Positions 38,968 through 47,483 of a DNA stretch of 64,000 nucleotides are shown here, piece by piece. The number at the start of each line of letters is the position of its first letter. Within the stretch, counting starts at the first letter, position 1. The DNA comes from Halomonas huangheensis (GTDB lineage Bacteria > Pseudomonadota > Gammaproteobacteria > Pseudomonadales > Halomonadaceae), in the NCBI RefSeq assembly GCF_001431725.1, contig NZ_CP013106.1, positions 4,278,001 through 4,342,000 on the forward strand, given 5' to 3'. The notes beneath the pieces were generated by a model that had not been told where the DNA came from, did not search any database, and worked only from the letters and a program-made list of their open reading frames with translations. The position numbers were made by a program, and so were the translations under genes.

Positions 38968-40819
38968 CGGAAACTCCCTTTTCTCCCTTGGTGGTTACAA
39001 GAGTCAAAACCCAGTTGTCAGGTGGGATCTTCTGACTCACAAGTCCCGGATCTTTGATTAAATAGCCCATCAAAGTTCCGGTTTTATTCTGCCCCTCGAC
39101 AGAAACTTTATGAATATTCTGCCCCTGGGTTCTGACATGTACACCCAATTTTTGAAACCGTTTCTGAACCGTTTGCCATTGATTTTTGTCATTCAACACA
39201 CTGGTGCAGAAACGCTTAAAAATGCCGGGGCTGACAAGGAAGTAGGTACCATTTACTGTATGAACTGGAGCCTTTGTGTCATTGATAACGATTGAATGGT
39301 CCGCTAGACCCGCCTTCAGCCACTGCCAGAACCGCTCTCCAAGGTCTGCTGAATCATTGGAATTGTTGGTGACCTCACTAGACTTTCGTATAAGGGGAGC
39401 TGTTTTAGCAGATTCTGATGCATTTTGCTGAGATGTTTCTGATTCGTTACTATCGTTTTTCGTTATATCATCCTGTTTGTCCTCGCTTTTAACTTCCGGG
39501 AAAAGTGCCATGATGTCGTCGTCTATAGACGTCGACGCAGCATCTGACGCTTGTGAGGAGGTTGTCCCCGTCTCCGCTGGTCTGGGTACGGCGGCAGGCG
39601 TATCGGCCTGGTTCTGCGATGGTTGTTCTGGTGCAGGGGTAGATTCTTCCTGGGGAGCCGCAGCTGAGGGTGGCTGCTTCTCCTGCTCCTCGACTGTCCC
39701 TGCTCCCTGGACAGTCAATTTACCACTGAAGGAACTCGGTCTATCATCGACCCCCCAAATCAAGGTCGGGGGCACCTTGATCATGTTGAAGGACTGTTGC
39801 CAATCACCATCCGTGATGTCGCATTTCCATACGTGTTTGCCTTCTTCAACTTCCTCGATGATGCCGTGGGCATGCATCTCGCCCTGAAGCCTGTTCAGGT
39901 CGGCAGGAATGCTTTTTATCCCTTGTGCATAGATGTGCGCTTTGAGCTCGTTGATGGCACGAGGAGATACCAACCACAGCGCTTCATCGGTCAGCCAGGC
40001 TTGCCCCCCTCGCTTGTTCAGCTTGAATTGCTCCTTGACCAGGTAACGCAGACCTTCGGCCAGCTTGCGCTGAATGGACTCGATGGGTGCGGAGAGTGCT
40101 TGAACCGGATCCCCGCCGAGCGCCTTGGCAACACTGGCGCGGTCAGCCTGATGGATCAGTTCAGCAATGATGCCGCCTCGCTCGGTATGTCCTGAGATGG
40201 TGTACATGAACAGTGAGAAGAGCTTGGGCTGGCTCATCAGCCAGTCCATAACCTTTCCTCCCAGGACCTGTTGTCCCAGCAGGGTGTTGACGGCGCTATG
40301 GAGGTGATATTCCCTGCTTGCCCGATACCGCACCCGGTAAGGCTTCGGAATCACACCGTGCCATACGCGCCACTCACTGCCGTCCTGAAGGTGGATCTCG
40401 ATGTCGACCAACACCTTGGCGACGTCGTGCATCAGCGCGCCATAGATGATCGCGGCACTCCACAACTCGCCGGCTGAGCTCTGATCCTCTGGTTTTGCAT
40501 TGGGAGGCAGAAGGTGGCGTTGTCGAAGACGTAACCCATAACAGGCCATCTCGAGCGCGTGATCGAGCATGCCGCCGGCGTAGGCATGGTGATGGGACTC
40601 CGACGCAGGAAGTAGCTGCACCAGTTCTGCGTACCGCTCTATCGGGGCCAGCAAATACTCGTTGAAGACAGGCTGTGTCAGGGACGTTGTGTCCCACAGC
40701 ATCTTGACCATGGACTGGCGACGCGGTGTCGCCAGGAGCTCCTTGCCTGCACGCGGAGTATGGAACCCCTCTGATGTTTGTGAGGTGGTCGTGGATCGCG
40801 AGAATAGGCGTCGGAGCAT
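38960..40819 (-). CDS. MobH-family relaxase (TraI_2 domain)
   Basis: A 619-residue conjugative relaxase that would nick the element at oriT to start transfer. Residues ~30-330 match the TraI_2 domain: SESHHHAYAGGMLDHALEM and ALMHDVAKVLVDIEI carry the His/Asp-rich HD-like site, and SGHTERGG follows. A low-complexity Pro/Glu/Gln/Ser linker spans roughly residues 390-490, then a C-terminal domain begins with DLGERFWQWLKAGL. The start at 40819 follows AGGGA with a 7 nt gap; the longer frame begins in sequence that is duplicated at 46147-46286. Its presence makes the island an integrative conjugative element or a mobilisable relative. Confidence 0.88.
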   Translation of the reverse strand: MLRRLFSRSTTTSQTSEGFHTPRAGKELLATPRRQSMVKMLWDTTSLTQPVFNEYLLAPIERYAELVQLLPASESHHHAYAGGMLDHALEMACYGLRLRQRHLLPPNAKPEDQSSAGELWSAAIIYGALMHDVAKVLVDIEIHLQDGSEWRVWHGVIPKPYRVRYRASREYHLHSAVNTLLGQQVLGGKVMDWLMSQPKLFSLFMYTISGHTERGGIIAELIHQADRASVAKALGGDPVQALSAPIESIQRKLAEGLRYLVKEQFKLNKRGGQAWLTDEALWLVSPRAINELKAHIYAQGIKSIPADLNRLQGEMHAHGIIEEVEEGKHVWKCDITDGDWQQSFNMIKVPPTLIWGVDDRPSSFSGKLTVQGAGTVEEQEKQPPSAAAPQEESTPAPEQPSQNQADTPAAVPRPAETGTTSSQASDAASTSIDDDIMALFPEVKSEDKQDDITKNDSNESETSQQNASESAKTAPLIRKSSEVTNNSNDSADLGERFWQWLKAGLADHSIVINDTKAPVHTVNGTYFLVSPGIFKRFCTSVLNDKNQWQTVQKRFQKLGVHVRTQGQNIHKVSVEGQNKTGTLMGYLIKDPGLVSQKIPPDNWVLTLVTTKGEKGVSDE

Positions 40820-40895
40820 CGGTGGTTCCCTGCAGCTATCAATCAATCGATAGATGTGACAGGGAAATGGGGGCAAGGTGAAGCCAAAACGTTAA
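40755..40895. repeat. Copy 1 of the relaxase 5'-end duplication
   Basis: 141 bp covering the first ~21 codons of the relaxase, its ribosome site and about 75 bp upstream. A close copy in the same orientation lies at 46147-46286. Homology seems to fade a little further to the right in both copies. Confidence 0.8.
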
Positions 40896-41256
40896 GTCCA
40901 GGAGAAAGCGTTTCCTGCATTGCAAGGAGCGCACTCATACCCTGTATAAACAAACAGGACGGTCCAATATTTCATGCGCAACTCTATTGAAGAAGCTAAC
41001 GAATATGTCACAGTTCTATAGATGCACTACCACTACTCAGCAATCTCGCAATATTTCAGGAATGCACTTGGTGAACCGAATACTCCAGTGCTGATGTCCC
41101 ATCACGTCAGAATATATTGATTAGAAAACTGACCGCATCTTGCCAGATAATTGCATGGTCCTTTGAACCCAATCACCGCCACCTAAATTCAACAAGTAAT
41201 ATCGATGATTAATTATCACGCCCCTTCATTTACCAATAATGACATCTTGAATGGCA
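40896..41256. other. AT-rich intergenic region
   Basis: About 360 bases with no gene I can support, much richer in A and T than the flanking relaxase. It is the left edge of a 5.4 kb cargo insertion and may hold the relaxase promoter. Confidence 0.45.
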
Positions 41257-41865
41257 TCAATTCTTCTCTTCCGAAAAGTTATTTAATTCAGGCACTGGCC
41301 CGCGCCATTCTCGATATTCACGCCCCTTAGGAGTAACAGTCAACATATTAGTAGCCTCATCATGCACTACCAAATGATGATTCTCGAGAGCTGTAATAAT
41401 CGCCTGACGCTCATTTGCGGAGGGTATAAGCGGCAACCAGACAGAATCAAAATATGCATATGTGACCGGTTGCGACAAGTTTGAAAGCCAATCGAGAATT
41501 AGCTGAGTTCCACGCACTAGAAAATAATTCAGGTAGCGATATTCCCATAGATATGCAATAGCCACATGTGACTCTAAGAGCTTCTCAACTGCTGCTTTTT
41601 GTTCAACAGTTAACCCTGAAGGGATAACACCCGTTGGTATAGGCCCGGGCTCAGGGGGAGCTTTATCTTTTTCTTCAGGGTTTCTATTACTTTGGTGAGT
41701 ACTGACCTCTGCTCCACCTGGAAGTTTTATTTTTGCCACGCGGCGAACAAGAGCGCTAATATCCTCTGAGAACTTGAATATAAAAACGCCCAAAATCACA
41801 GCAAATATTAACGGTGGAGTGAGAATCGCTTTCACATACTCTAAAACCAATTCCGACATCTCCAA
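41257..41865 (-). CDS. Membrane-anchored protein of unknown function
   Basis: A 202-residue protein. One transmembrane segment lies near the N-terminus (residues ~15-33, ILTPPLIFAVILGVFIF), followed by a charged, Pro-rich linker. The C-terminal ~60 residues (ERQAIITALENHHLVVHDE...LTVTPKGREYREWRG) look like a winged helix. Together this suggests a membrane-tethered sensor or regulator, which is inference. Base composition is AT-rich compared with neighbours, a sign of separate origin. No family recognised. Confidence 0.65.
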   Translation of the reverse strand: MEMSELVLEYVKAILTPPLIFAVILGVFIFKFSEDISALVRRVAKIKLPGGAEVSTHQSNRNPEEKDKAPPEPGPIPTGVIPSGLTVEQKAAVEKLLESHVAIAYLWEYRYLNYFLVRGTQLILDWLSNLSQPVTYAYFDSVWLPLIPSANERQAIITALENHHLVVHDEATNMLTVTPKGREYREWRGPVPELNNFSEEKN

Positions 41866-42015
41866 TTTTCACTCCTTCATTTCAGCAACTTCGAGTCTGC
41901 ACCTTAGCTCAGCTCAATGGTTATTTTATCATTCTAGTGAATTCGTAGCCTATTGATCGGCCACACTCAAGCTTGAAGTCACAAGAATGGAATCCTGTAG
42001 ATCTCAGGCTGTTCC

Positions 42016-42565
42016 TCAATTTAATGTTGGAATAGTGAAAAACTTGCCCACTGGAGTTTTTCTGAATGTCTTATCGATGGGGGTCGCCTTCAGGTCGCAA
42101 CGCAACGCAAGTTCTAGAAAGTAGTCTAGCCCAACGGTGTCAGTAACACCTAGCGACAACCACTTCTCGTCGGCATCCTCGGACAGCCACATCGGCACTG
42201 ACTTGAGATGGATGTTCTCCAACGGCTTGATCCCGGGCAGGGTGATGATCGAGGCCGAGTGCACGAACTCACCCGAGACCTTGACCATCCATTCTTTGTG
42301 AATCCCACCGAACGCGAAGGCCCTGCCGTCGGCCGGCTCCAGTAGGTGAGGATGCTTACCGTCCTGACTTTCGACGAATGCAGTGGCCGGCACGATGCAC
42401 CGCCTGTGCCGGTACTCAGGCTTCTTCCTCACCTTGTCGTACCGTGCGTTCACTGAGAAGTAGTCACGGTGTTGCGACAGACCTATCTCCGTCTTTGCAG
42501 GTACGGCCACCATGTAGACGGCCGCACTACATGGTCAGCGTTAGATCCAGTGATAATGCAGATCT
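42016..42565 (-). pseudogene. Truncated SRAP (SOS response-associated peptidase) gene
   Basis: Encodes the C-terminal three quarters of an SRAP/YedK/HMCES protein (HRDYFSVNARYDKV, RCIVPATAFVESQDGKHPHLLEPADG, VHSASIITLPG), close to the intact copy at 47484-48152. The N-terminus with the catalytic Cys2 is missing. Homology to the intact gene can be followed upstream to about 42565 (IITGS...HVVRP..TWW), but in another frame and with an in-frame stop, so the gene is broken. It also marks a recombination junction: the sequence beyond belongs to unrelated, GC-rich genes. Confidence 0.75.
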
Positions 42566-42584
42566 ACACGTATGGCATGAACCT

Positions 42585-42968
42585 TCAACTTGAGCCTTCC
42601 ATTCCATAAACCGCCAGCTTGTTCCCGTCCGGATCGCGCGTGTAGGACGCGACCGCGCCGGGAGCCCAAGACCGGGGACCGACAGCGCCCTCGTCGGGCA
42701 TCCCGAGAGCCAGTGCCGCCTCGTGAAACGCCCAGACAGAGGCATGATCCGGTGCTCGGAAACTGATCGTCGTTCCATTTCCCGCCGTGGCAGGCTCGCC
42801 ATTTCGCGGGACTGTGACCATGAAGCTGGGTGCTCCGTCGCCCCAAAACGAGCCGGTGTCCCCCAGGTCCACGATCCGCGTCCAGCCAATAGTTGCCAAC
42901 ACCCTGTCGTAAAAGTTGCGTGACGCTTCGATATCGTTCGTGCCGACTGCCACATGGGTGAAGACCAT
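42585..42968 (-). CDS. VOC-family (glyoxalase-like) protein
   Basis: A 127-residue vicinal-oxygen-chelate fold protein: MVFTHVAVGTNDIEASRNFYDRVLATIGW at the N-terminus (quoted in part), FRAPDHASVWAFHEAAL in the middle and SYTRDPDGNKLAVYG at the end, the standard beta-alpha-beta-beta-beta repeats. Members include glyoxalases, dioxygenases and antibiotic-binding proteins; no activity can be assigned. The ATG at 42968 follows GAGG. It lies 10 nt after the AraC gene on the same strand. Confidence 0.75.
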   Translation of the reverse strand: MVFTHVAVGTNDIEASRNFYDRVLATIGWTRIVDLGDTGSFWGDGAPSFMVTVPRNGEPATAGNGTTISFRAPDHASVWAFHEAALALGMPDEGAVGPRSWAPGAVASYTRDPDGNKLAVYGMEGSS

Positions 42969-42978
42969 CTTGATATCC

Positions 42979-43896
42979 TCAGGTTTGAATCGGGTTGTTT
43001 CGGATCTCGGCCAGCACCCGTGTGACGTCGCGCGAGGGCGGCAGGCCGAATAGGCGTGCATATTCACGGCTGAATTGGGTCGTGCTTTCATAGCCAACCG
43101 AGAAAGCGACCGCCGTTACTGTTCCTGCGCCGGTCAGCAGAAGCGTCCTTGCCTGCAACAGCCTCAACTGCTTCTGAAATTGGAGCGGGCTGAGCGAGGT
43201 CGCCGTCTTAAAGTGCCGATGGAAGGCCGACACCGACATGGCGGCACGACTTGCCAGTGCCTCGATGTTCACCGGCTCCATGTAGTTCTTCCGCAGCCAC
43301 TGGATGACCTGATGAACGCGGTGGAGCATCGTGTCGGGCGTGGCGATGTCGCGCATCATCGCACCCATCGGGCCGGATAGGACGCGATAGAGGATCTCGC
43401 GTTCGTAGATCGGGGCCAAAGCCGGAATGTCCTCGGACCGCTCCATCAGGCGCAGAAAACGCGCCCACGCATCCAGCAGCTCAGGCGTGACGGCCGCGAC
43501 GGAAAACCCCTCCTGACGCGCGTTAGGGCGGATCGGGGGGATATCGGCCAGCAAGGAAGCTATGCGTTCAGGCTCCAGCGTCAGGGCGACGGCAAGATAG
43601 GGCGCGCCATTCTCAGCCGCGTGAATTGTGCCAATGGCAGGGAGATCGACCGACATCACGAAGTAGGTGGCAGGATCGTAGCGCAGAGTCCGATCGCCGA
43701 TCGACATCGTCTTCGATCCTTGCAAGATCAGATTGATCATTGGCTCATAGACTGCGGCAAGTTCGTGCTCTGGCACACGTCCCTTCACCATCGCAAGGCG
43801 CGGAATACCGGTTTCCGTCCGTTTGGTCTCGGAATGGGCCATGAGGTGGCACAACTCTTCGAGAGTTTGCTGGGTGATGTCTGCAGTCATAACCAT
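42979..43896 (-). CDS. AraC-family regulator (PF06719-type N-terminus)
   Basis: About 305 residues. The N-terminal half (LAAVYEPMINLILQGSKTMSIGDRTLRYDPATYFVMSVDLP in part) matches the AraC_N group found beside SDR and aldo-keto reductase genes. The C-terminal half is the AraC DNA-binding domain (LASRAAMSVSAFHRHFKTATSLSP; AVAFSVGYESTTQFSREYARLFG). The start is uncertain: ATGs at 43896 and 43890 are both possible. It is divergent from the SDR fragment and VOC/dehydrogenase genes and presumably regulated them. Confidence 0.8.
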   Translation of the reverse strand: MVMTADITQQTLEELCHLMAHSETKRTETGIPRLAMVKGRVPEHELAAVYEPMINLILQGSKTMSIGDRTLRYDPATYFVMSVDLPAIGTIHAAENGAPYLAVALTLEPERIASLLADIPPIRPNARQEGFSVAAVTPELLDAWARFLRLMERSEDIPALAPIYEREILYRVLSGPMGAMMRDIATPDTMLHRVHQVIQWLRKNYMEPVNIEALASRAAMSVSAFHRHFKTATSLSPLQFQKQLRLLQARTLLLTGAGTVTAVAFSVGYESTTQFSREYARLFGLPPSRDVTRVLAEIRNNPIQT

Positions 43897-44053
43897 GCTT
43901 TCGCGAGGGACCTGACACAGGTGCCCGACTTCGCGCGCTTCGCCAAGGTCGAACACGCCGGAATGCAGGATTAGGCAAGTTTGCGCCATGATCGGGTGGG
44001 TGTGGCGCTGTGAGGGTCTCTACCATTAGACAAGATAAAGGAAGGAACACCAA

Positions 44054-44149
44054 ATGAAAATTTTGATTATCACAGGTGGAAGCCGCGGTATCAGTGCTGC
44101 CACAGCCCTCGAATGTGCCCGCGACGGAATGGGCATCATCATGATCTGA
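44054..44149 (+). pseudogene. SDR-family N-terminal fragment (31 codons)
   Basis: A short frame with a good ribosome site (GAAGGA) encoding MKILIITGGSRGISAATALE..., which is the cofactor-binding start of a short-chain dehydrogenase (TGGSRGIG). It ends after 31 codons; its TGA merges into the GAGGAG ribosome site of the next gene. The remaining ~220 residues of an SDR are absent. An internal deletion is the simplest cause. Divergent AraC regulators of this type often sit next to an SDR gene. Confidence 0.6.
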
Positions 44150-44159
44150 GGAGACGCCC

Positions 44160-44546
44160 ATGCTCGACCATATTTTTCTGACTGTCCACGACCTTCCCAG
44201 ATCCATCGCCTTCTACGAGGCCGTGCTGCCGACGCTCGGTATCACCGTCCGGCACAATTACGACGGGGCAGACAACCATCCTGACCTCAAGGGGTTCGGT
44301 GCCAATGGCCGCATCTTCTTTTGGCTGCGCAAGGGCGATCCCGCGCCCGACGCCGTTCATATGGGTTTCGTCGCGAACAGCGAGGCAAAGGTGAAGACGG
44401 CCCATGCCGCAGCAATCCGCGCCGGAGCGCAGAGCCTGCACGCCCCCGGCCCTCAGCTTCACTACGACCCGAGGTATTTTGCGGCGCAGGTCCGTGACCC
44501 CGACGGCTACAGCCTCGAATTCGTCTACAAGGATTGGCAACACTGA
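44160..44546 (+). CDS. VOC-family (glyoxalase/bleomycin-resistance-like) protein
   Basis: A 128-residue VOC protein: MLDHIFLTVHDLPRSIAFYEAVLPTLG (in part), ADNHPDLKGFGANGRIFFWL, and the C-terminal QVRDPDGYSLEFVYKD. Such proteins bind a metal and act in detoxification or ring-cleavage chemistry. The ATG follows GAGGAG, and the stop overlaps the next ATG. A second VOC protein is encoded at 42585-42968. Function unknown. Confidence 0.8.
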   Translation: MLDHIFLTVHDLPRSIAFYEAVLPTLGITVRHNYDGADNHPDLKGFGANGRIFFWLRKGDPAPDAVHMGFVANSEAKVKTAHAAAIRAGAQSLHAPGPQLHYDPRYFAAQVRDPDGYSLEFVYKDWQH

Positions 44547-45553
44547 TGACACACCTGATGATCTATGGCGCCGCCGGATTTACCGGGCGCATGGCGGCAA
44601 CCCACGCCAAGGCAATGGGTCTCCAGATACTCGTTGCGGGACGCGATGAAGAACCCCTGCTCGCTCTGGCAGAGGAGCTCGGGGTGGACCACCGCGTCTT
44701 TGCACTCGACGACGCTGCGGCCATCGATATCGGTCTAACGGATGTGGCAGTGCTTCTGAATTGCGCGGGGCCCTTCATGCACACCGCTGAACCCCTGATG
44801 CTGGGTGCGTTGCGAAACCGCGCCCACTATCTCGACATCGCGGCGGAACTGGACAGTTACCGACTGGCCGAGAAGTTGGATCGCGCAGCCCAGGCTGCTG
44901 GTGTGATGTTTCTGCCCGGCAGTGGCGGCAGTGTCGCAATGCTCGGCTCCCTGGCTGGATTTGCGGCCACCCAGGGAGCGGAACCGCGCAAGGTCAGCGT
45001 CGCGCTGCACGTTACAGGTTCCATGTCGCGGGGATCGGCGATTAGCGCGTCGCAGAACCTGACGACGCAGACCCTGGCACGCGTGGCTGGCACTCTAGTA
45101 GACCGTGAGCCGTCGGAGTTGGTGGATTTCGACTTCGGCAAAGGGATGGTGGCGTGCTTCCCTGTGACGCTTCCCGATCTCATCACAATCTGGCGCAGCA
45201 CCGGGGCATCGGACGTGGAGACCTTTGTCCATATGTCCGGAAACGCTTTTCCCGAAGGCGATCTTTCCGACCTGCCCGTTGGCCCGACTGGGGAAGAGCG
45301 CAACGCCAACCGCTACCAGGCTTCGATTCGCGTCACCGACGCCAGCGGCAGCACTGTGTGCGCGGTTCTGGACACGCTCAACGGCTACAGCTTCACGCCT
45401 CTCGCGGCGGCGGAAGCGGCGCGCCGCGTGATGAGCGGCGAGGTCCGCCCAGGATTCCAGACACCAGCTGGCCTGTTCGGACATGAATTTGCCGAAACCA
45501 TCGCTGACACGCGGATCACCTTGCTGGACGCACCAGCCCATACGGAGGCTTGA
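44546..45553 (+). CDS. Saccharopine dehydrogenase-like NAD(P)-binding protein
   Basis: A 335-residue oxidoreductase-like protein. The N-terminus (MTHLMIYGAAGFTGRMAA) has a Rossmann GxxGxTG motif, followed by VLLNCAGPFMHTAEPLMLGAL and HYLDIAAELDS, typical of the saccharopine-dehydrogenase/trans-acting enoyl reductase group. The ATG overlaps the VOC stop (ATGA), implying coupled translation. It probably acts in a small catabolic or detoxifying pathway with its neighbours. GC content is higher than in surrounding island genes. Confidence 0.72.
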   Translation: MTHLMIYGAAGFTGRMAATHAKAMGLQILVAGRDEEPLLALAEELGVDHRVFALDDAAAIDIGLTDVAVLLNCAGPFMHTAEPLMLGALRNRAHYLDIAAELDSYRLAEKLDRAAQAAGVMFLPGSGGSVAMLGSLAGFAATQGAEPRKVSVALHVTGSMSRGSAISASQNLTTQTLARVAGTLVDREPSELVDFDFGKGMVACFPVTLPDLITIWRSTGASDVETFVHMSGNAFPEGDLSDLPVGPTGEERNANRYQASIRVTDASGSTVCAVLDTLNGYSFTPLAAAEAARRVMSGEVRPGFQTPAGLFGHEFAETIADTRITLLDAPAHTEA

Positions 45554-45557
45554 AGCC

Positions 45558-46016
45558 ATGACGAACCGAGATCACCCATCCGATATCATTGCGGTGACCG
45601 ATGCTCTTTATCGCTTCGCCGCAGGTATCGATCTACGAGACAAAGACCTTCTTACCTCTGCCTTTGCTGAGGGAGCCGTGTCCGACTTTCGACCCGCCGG
45701 CGAAAAGGCGGGGTTCGAATACCCGGTGCTCGAAGGCAGAGACACGATCGTAGCTGCCCTGCTGGGATCACTTGCTGCATTGGACACTTCTCATTCTGTC
45801 AGCAATCCGCGCGTATTTCTGAGTGGTGACCTCGCACGGCTGGATGCGTTGGTGGAAGCACAACATCTCCCGCGCACAGATCACTCGCGCCACTACCTGA
45901 TGAAAAACAGGTATGACGTCGAACTGGTACGCGAGGGCGGTAGGTGGATCATCCAGCGGGTGACCATCGACAATATCTGGCGGACCGGTGATCCTGCTGT
46001 TCTGGTCGGAATATGA
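45558..46016 (+). CDS. SnoaL/NTF2-like protein
   Basis: A 152-residue cone-shaped NTF2-type fold protein (IIAVTDALYRFAAGIDLRDKDLLTSAFAE in part; VEAQHLPRTDHSRHYLMKNRYDVELVREGGRWIIQRVTID in part). The family includes small cyclases, isomerases and dehydratases. The ATG at 45558 follows GGAGG and lies 4 nt after the previous stop, so it ends the small rightward operon 44160-46016. Substrate unknown. Confidence 0.75.
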   Translation: MTNRDHPSDIIAVTDALYRFAAGIDLRDKDLLTSAFAEGAVSDFRPAGEKAGFEYPVLEGRDTIVAALLGSLAALDTSHSVSNPRVFLSGDLARLDALVEAQHLPRTDHSRHYLMKNRYDVELVREGGRWIIQRVTIDNIWRTGDPAVLVGI

Positions 46017-46146
46017 AGCGAAACTAAACATCAGCTCCTGCGCTCGCAGTCATCGGCGCAACGCGCAGCATCAGAAAAGCCCATCTTACTTATCTCGCTG
46101 AGGGTCCGCTGTTGCGGAGATGGTCCTGGTGCTTCGTGGCTGCAGT

Positions 46147-46286
46147 GGAGTATGGACCCCCTCTAATGTTTGCGAGGTGATCGCGGAACGCGAGAATAGC
46201 CGTCGGAGCATCGGTGGTTCCCTGCAGCTATCAATCAATCGATAGATGTGACAGGGAAAGGGGGCTACGCGAAGCCAAAACGTTAA
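46147..46286. repeat. Copy 2 of the relaxase 5'-end duplication
   Basis: 140 bp resembling 40755-40895 in the same orientation. It still encodes MLRRLFSRSAITSQTLEG... on the minus strand, the relaxase N-terminus, then leaves the frame. The pair flanks a 5.25 kb segment and shows that the cargo between was added next to the relaxase promoter. Confidence 0.8.
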
Positions 46287-46394
46287 TCCCAAGGGCTATG
46301 GTTTCTTGCACTGCATGAGATGCCTTTCTCGTTACTGGATATTTGAACAGCTATGGCGTGGTACAGTGTCTCTCTTTACAGAGGAGAATCTCTC

Positions 46395-46589
46395 ATGGCA
46401 GTCGAGTACGGCGTACGCCCAGCAGGAATGTCTGATGAAGAGTGGACCCTTGAGTGCCAAGCCAGAATGGTCGTTCGGCAGTACCTTGAATTTCCGGGGA
46501 AAAAAGGTGAAATTATCGAGCGATGGTCGAAGCTACCAGGCGTGACCCCAGAGAGGCTTGCTAAAGCCGAAAAAGAGCTGAGATCGTAA
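46395..46589 (+). CDS. Small protein of unknown function
   Basis: A 64-residue charged, probably helical protein (MAVEYGVRPAGMSDEEW..., ending LPGVTPERLAKAEKELRS). GAGGAG lies 8 nt before the ATG, which supports expression. No membrane segment or signal. It starts just right of the duplicated relaxase end, so it may have been the original neighbour of the relaxase gene. Family not recognised. Confidence 0.55.
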   Translation: MAVEYGVRPAGMSDEEWTLECQARMVVRQYLEFPGKKGEIIERWSKLPGVTPERLAKAEKELRS

Positions 46590-46622
46590 GCCGTTCTTGC
46601 TTCCGCGATAGGAGATAGTGGT

Positions 46623-47459
46623 GTGAAAAAGCACTCTCTAGACTTGCTAGAAAATGCCATCGACAGCCTATCTGAGGCTCTTTCAAAATATAACGAGGGT
46701 GAGCAAGGCAATGAAAAGTCCTATAAATTCGCAATATTACATCTCTCTCATTTCATCGAACTGATATTCAAGCATTACATATCTGAACAACACAGCTTAT
46801 TGATATACAAAAACCCTTTTGCCGAAAAACTTGATCGGAGCAAAACAATTGGCTTCTGGGAGTCAGTCAATTTCATTTCTCATGAAACAGGTCAGATTGC
46901 GCAAAATTCTGAATTCAGAAGAGATCTAAATTGGCTCAAAAAATTGCGCAACGATATTGAACACTACAAATTCGACATGAATGTCGAAGAAGCCCGAGAG
47001 ACAATTGGAAGAATATTTAGATCTGTACTAGAGTTTTTTGAGTTTGTAGGCATCCTGAATTTAGAAAGCTATGTCCCTGCGGAATTAAGCGATACATTCC
47101 GCGCACTATCAGACGAATATGAAGAAAAATTACAAAGGGCGACAAGGGCTGTAGAAAATGCTGAATCTGAGGCTTTCTCCGGATATCGATTAAAAGAATA
47201 TGATCAAGTAAGCTGGAGAAAGCTGAATTGCCCTGATTGCGGAAATTCGCTCATGATCCCCAACGAAGACTCTGACACTGGCTACAAATGTGAATTTTGT
47301 GGTAATGAAGATAGTGATGAGATCCCAGTGTATTGCACCATGTGTGGGTGTGAAGGCGTTGCAGATGACATGGTCACTTGGTGGGATGACGAACATGGCA
47401 ATTTAGAGAACCGTTGCTATTACTGCTCAGGCCAACATCATATGGACAAAGATGACTAA
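46623..47459 (+). CDS. HEPN-like protein with C-terminal zinc ribbons
   Basis: A 278-residue protein started at GTG after AGGAG. The N-terminal ~160 residues are all-helical with an R-x4-H motif (R109-NDIE-H114), the signature of HEPN domains, many of which are RNases in defence or toxin systems. The C-terminus has two Cys4 sets (C203, C206, C223, C226 and C238, C241, C265, C268), consistent with zinc ribbons. AT-rich composition points to recent gain. No partner antitoxin is visible apart from the small protein at 46395-46589. RNase activity is inferred from one motif. Confidence 0.6.
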   Translation: MKKHSLDLLENAIDSLSEALSKYNEGEQGNEKSYKFAILHLSHFIELIFKHYISEQHSLLIYKNPFAEKLDRSKTIGFWESVNFISHETGQIAQNSEFRRDLNWLKKLRNDIEHYKFDMNVEEARETIGRIFRSVLEFFEFVGILNLESYVPAELSDTFRALSDEYEEKLQRATRAVENAESEAFSGYRLKEYDQVSWRKLNCPDCGNSLMIPNEDSDTGYKCEFCGNEDSDEIPVYCTMCGCEGVADDMVTWWDDEHGNLENRCYYCSGQHHMDKDD

Positions 47460-47483
47460 GTTATGCTTTAGGTAGGACATCTA

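Noticed and set aside
46086..46292. Small leftward frame encoding a relaxase-like N-terminus
   Set aside because: Not a gene of its own; it is the duplicated relaxase 5' end and loses homology after about 20 codons.
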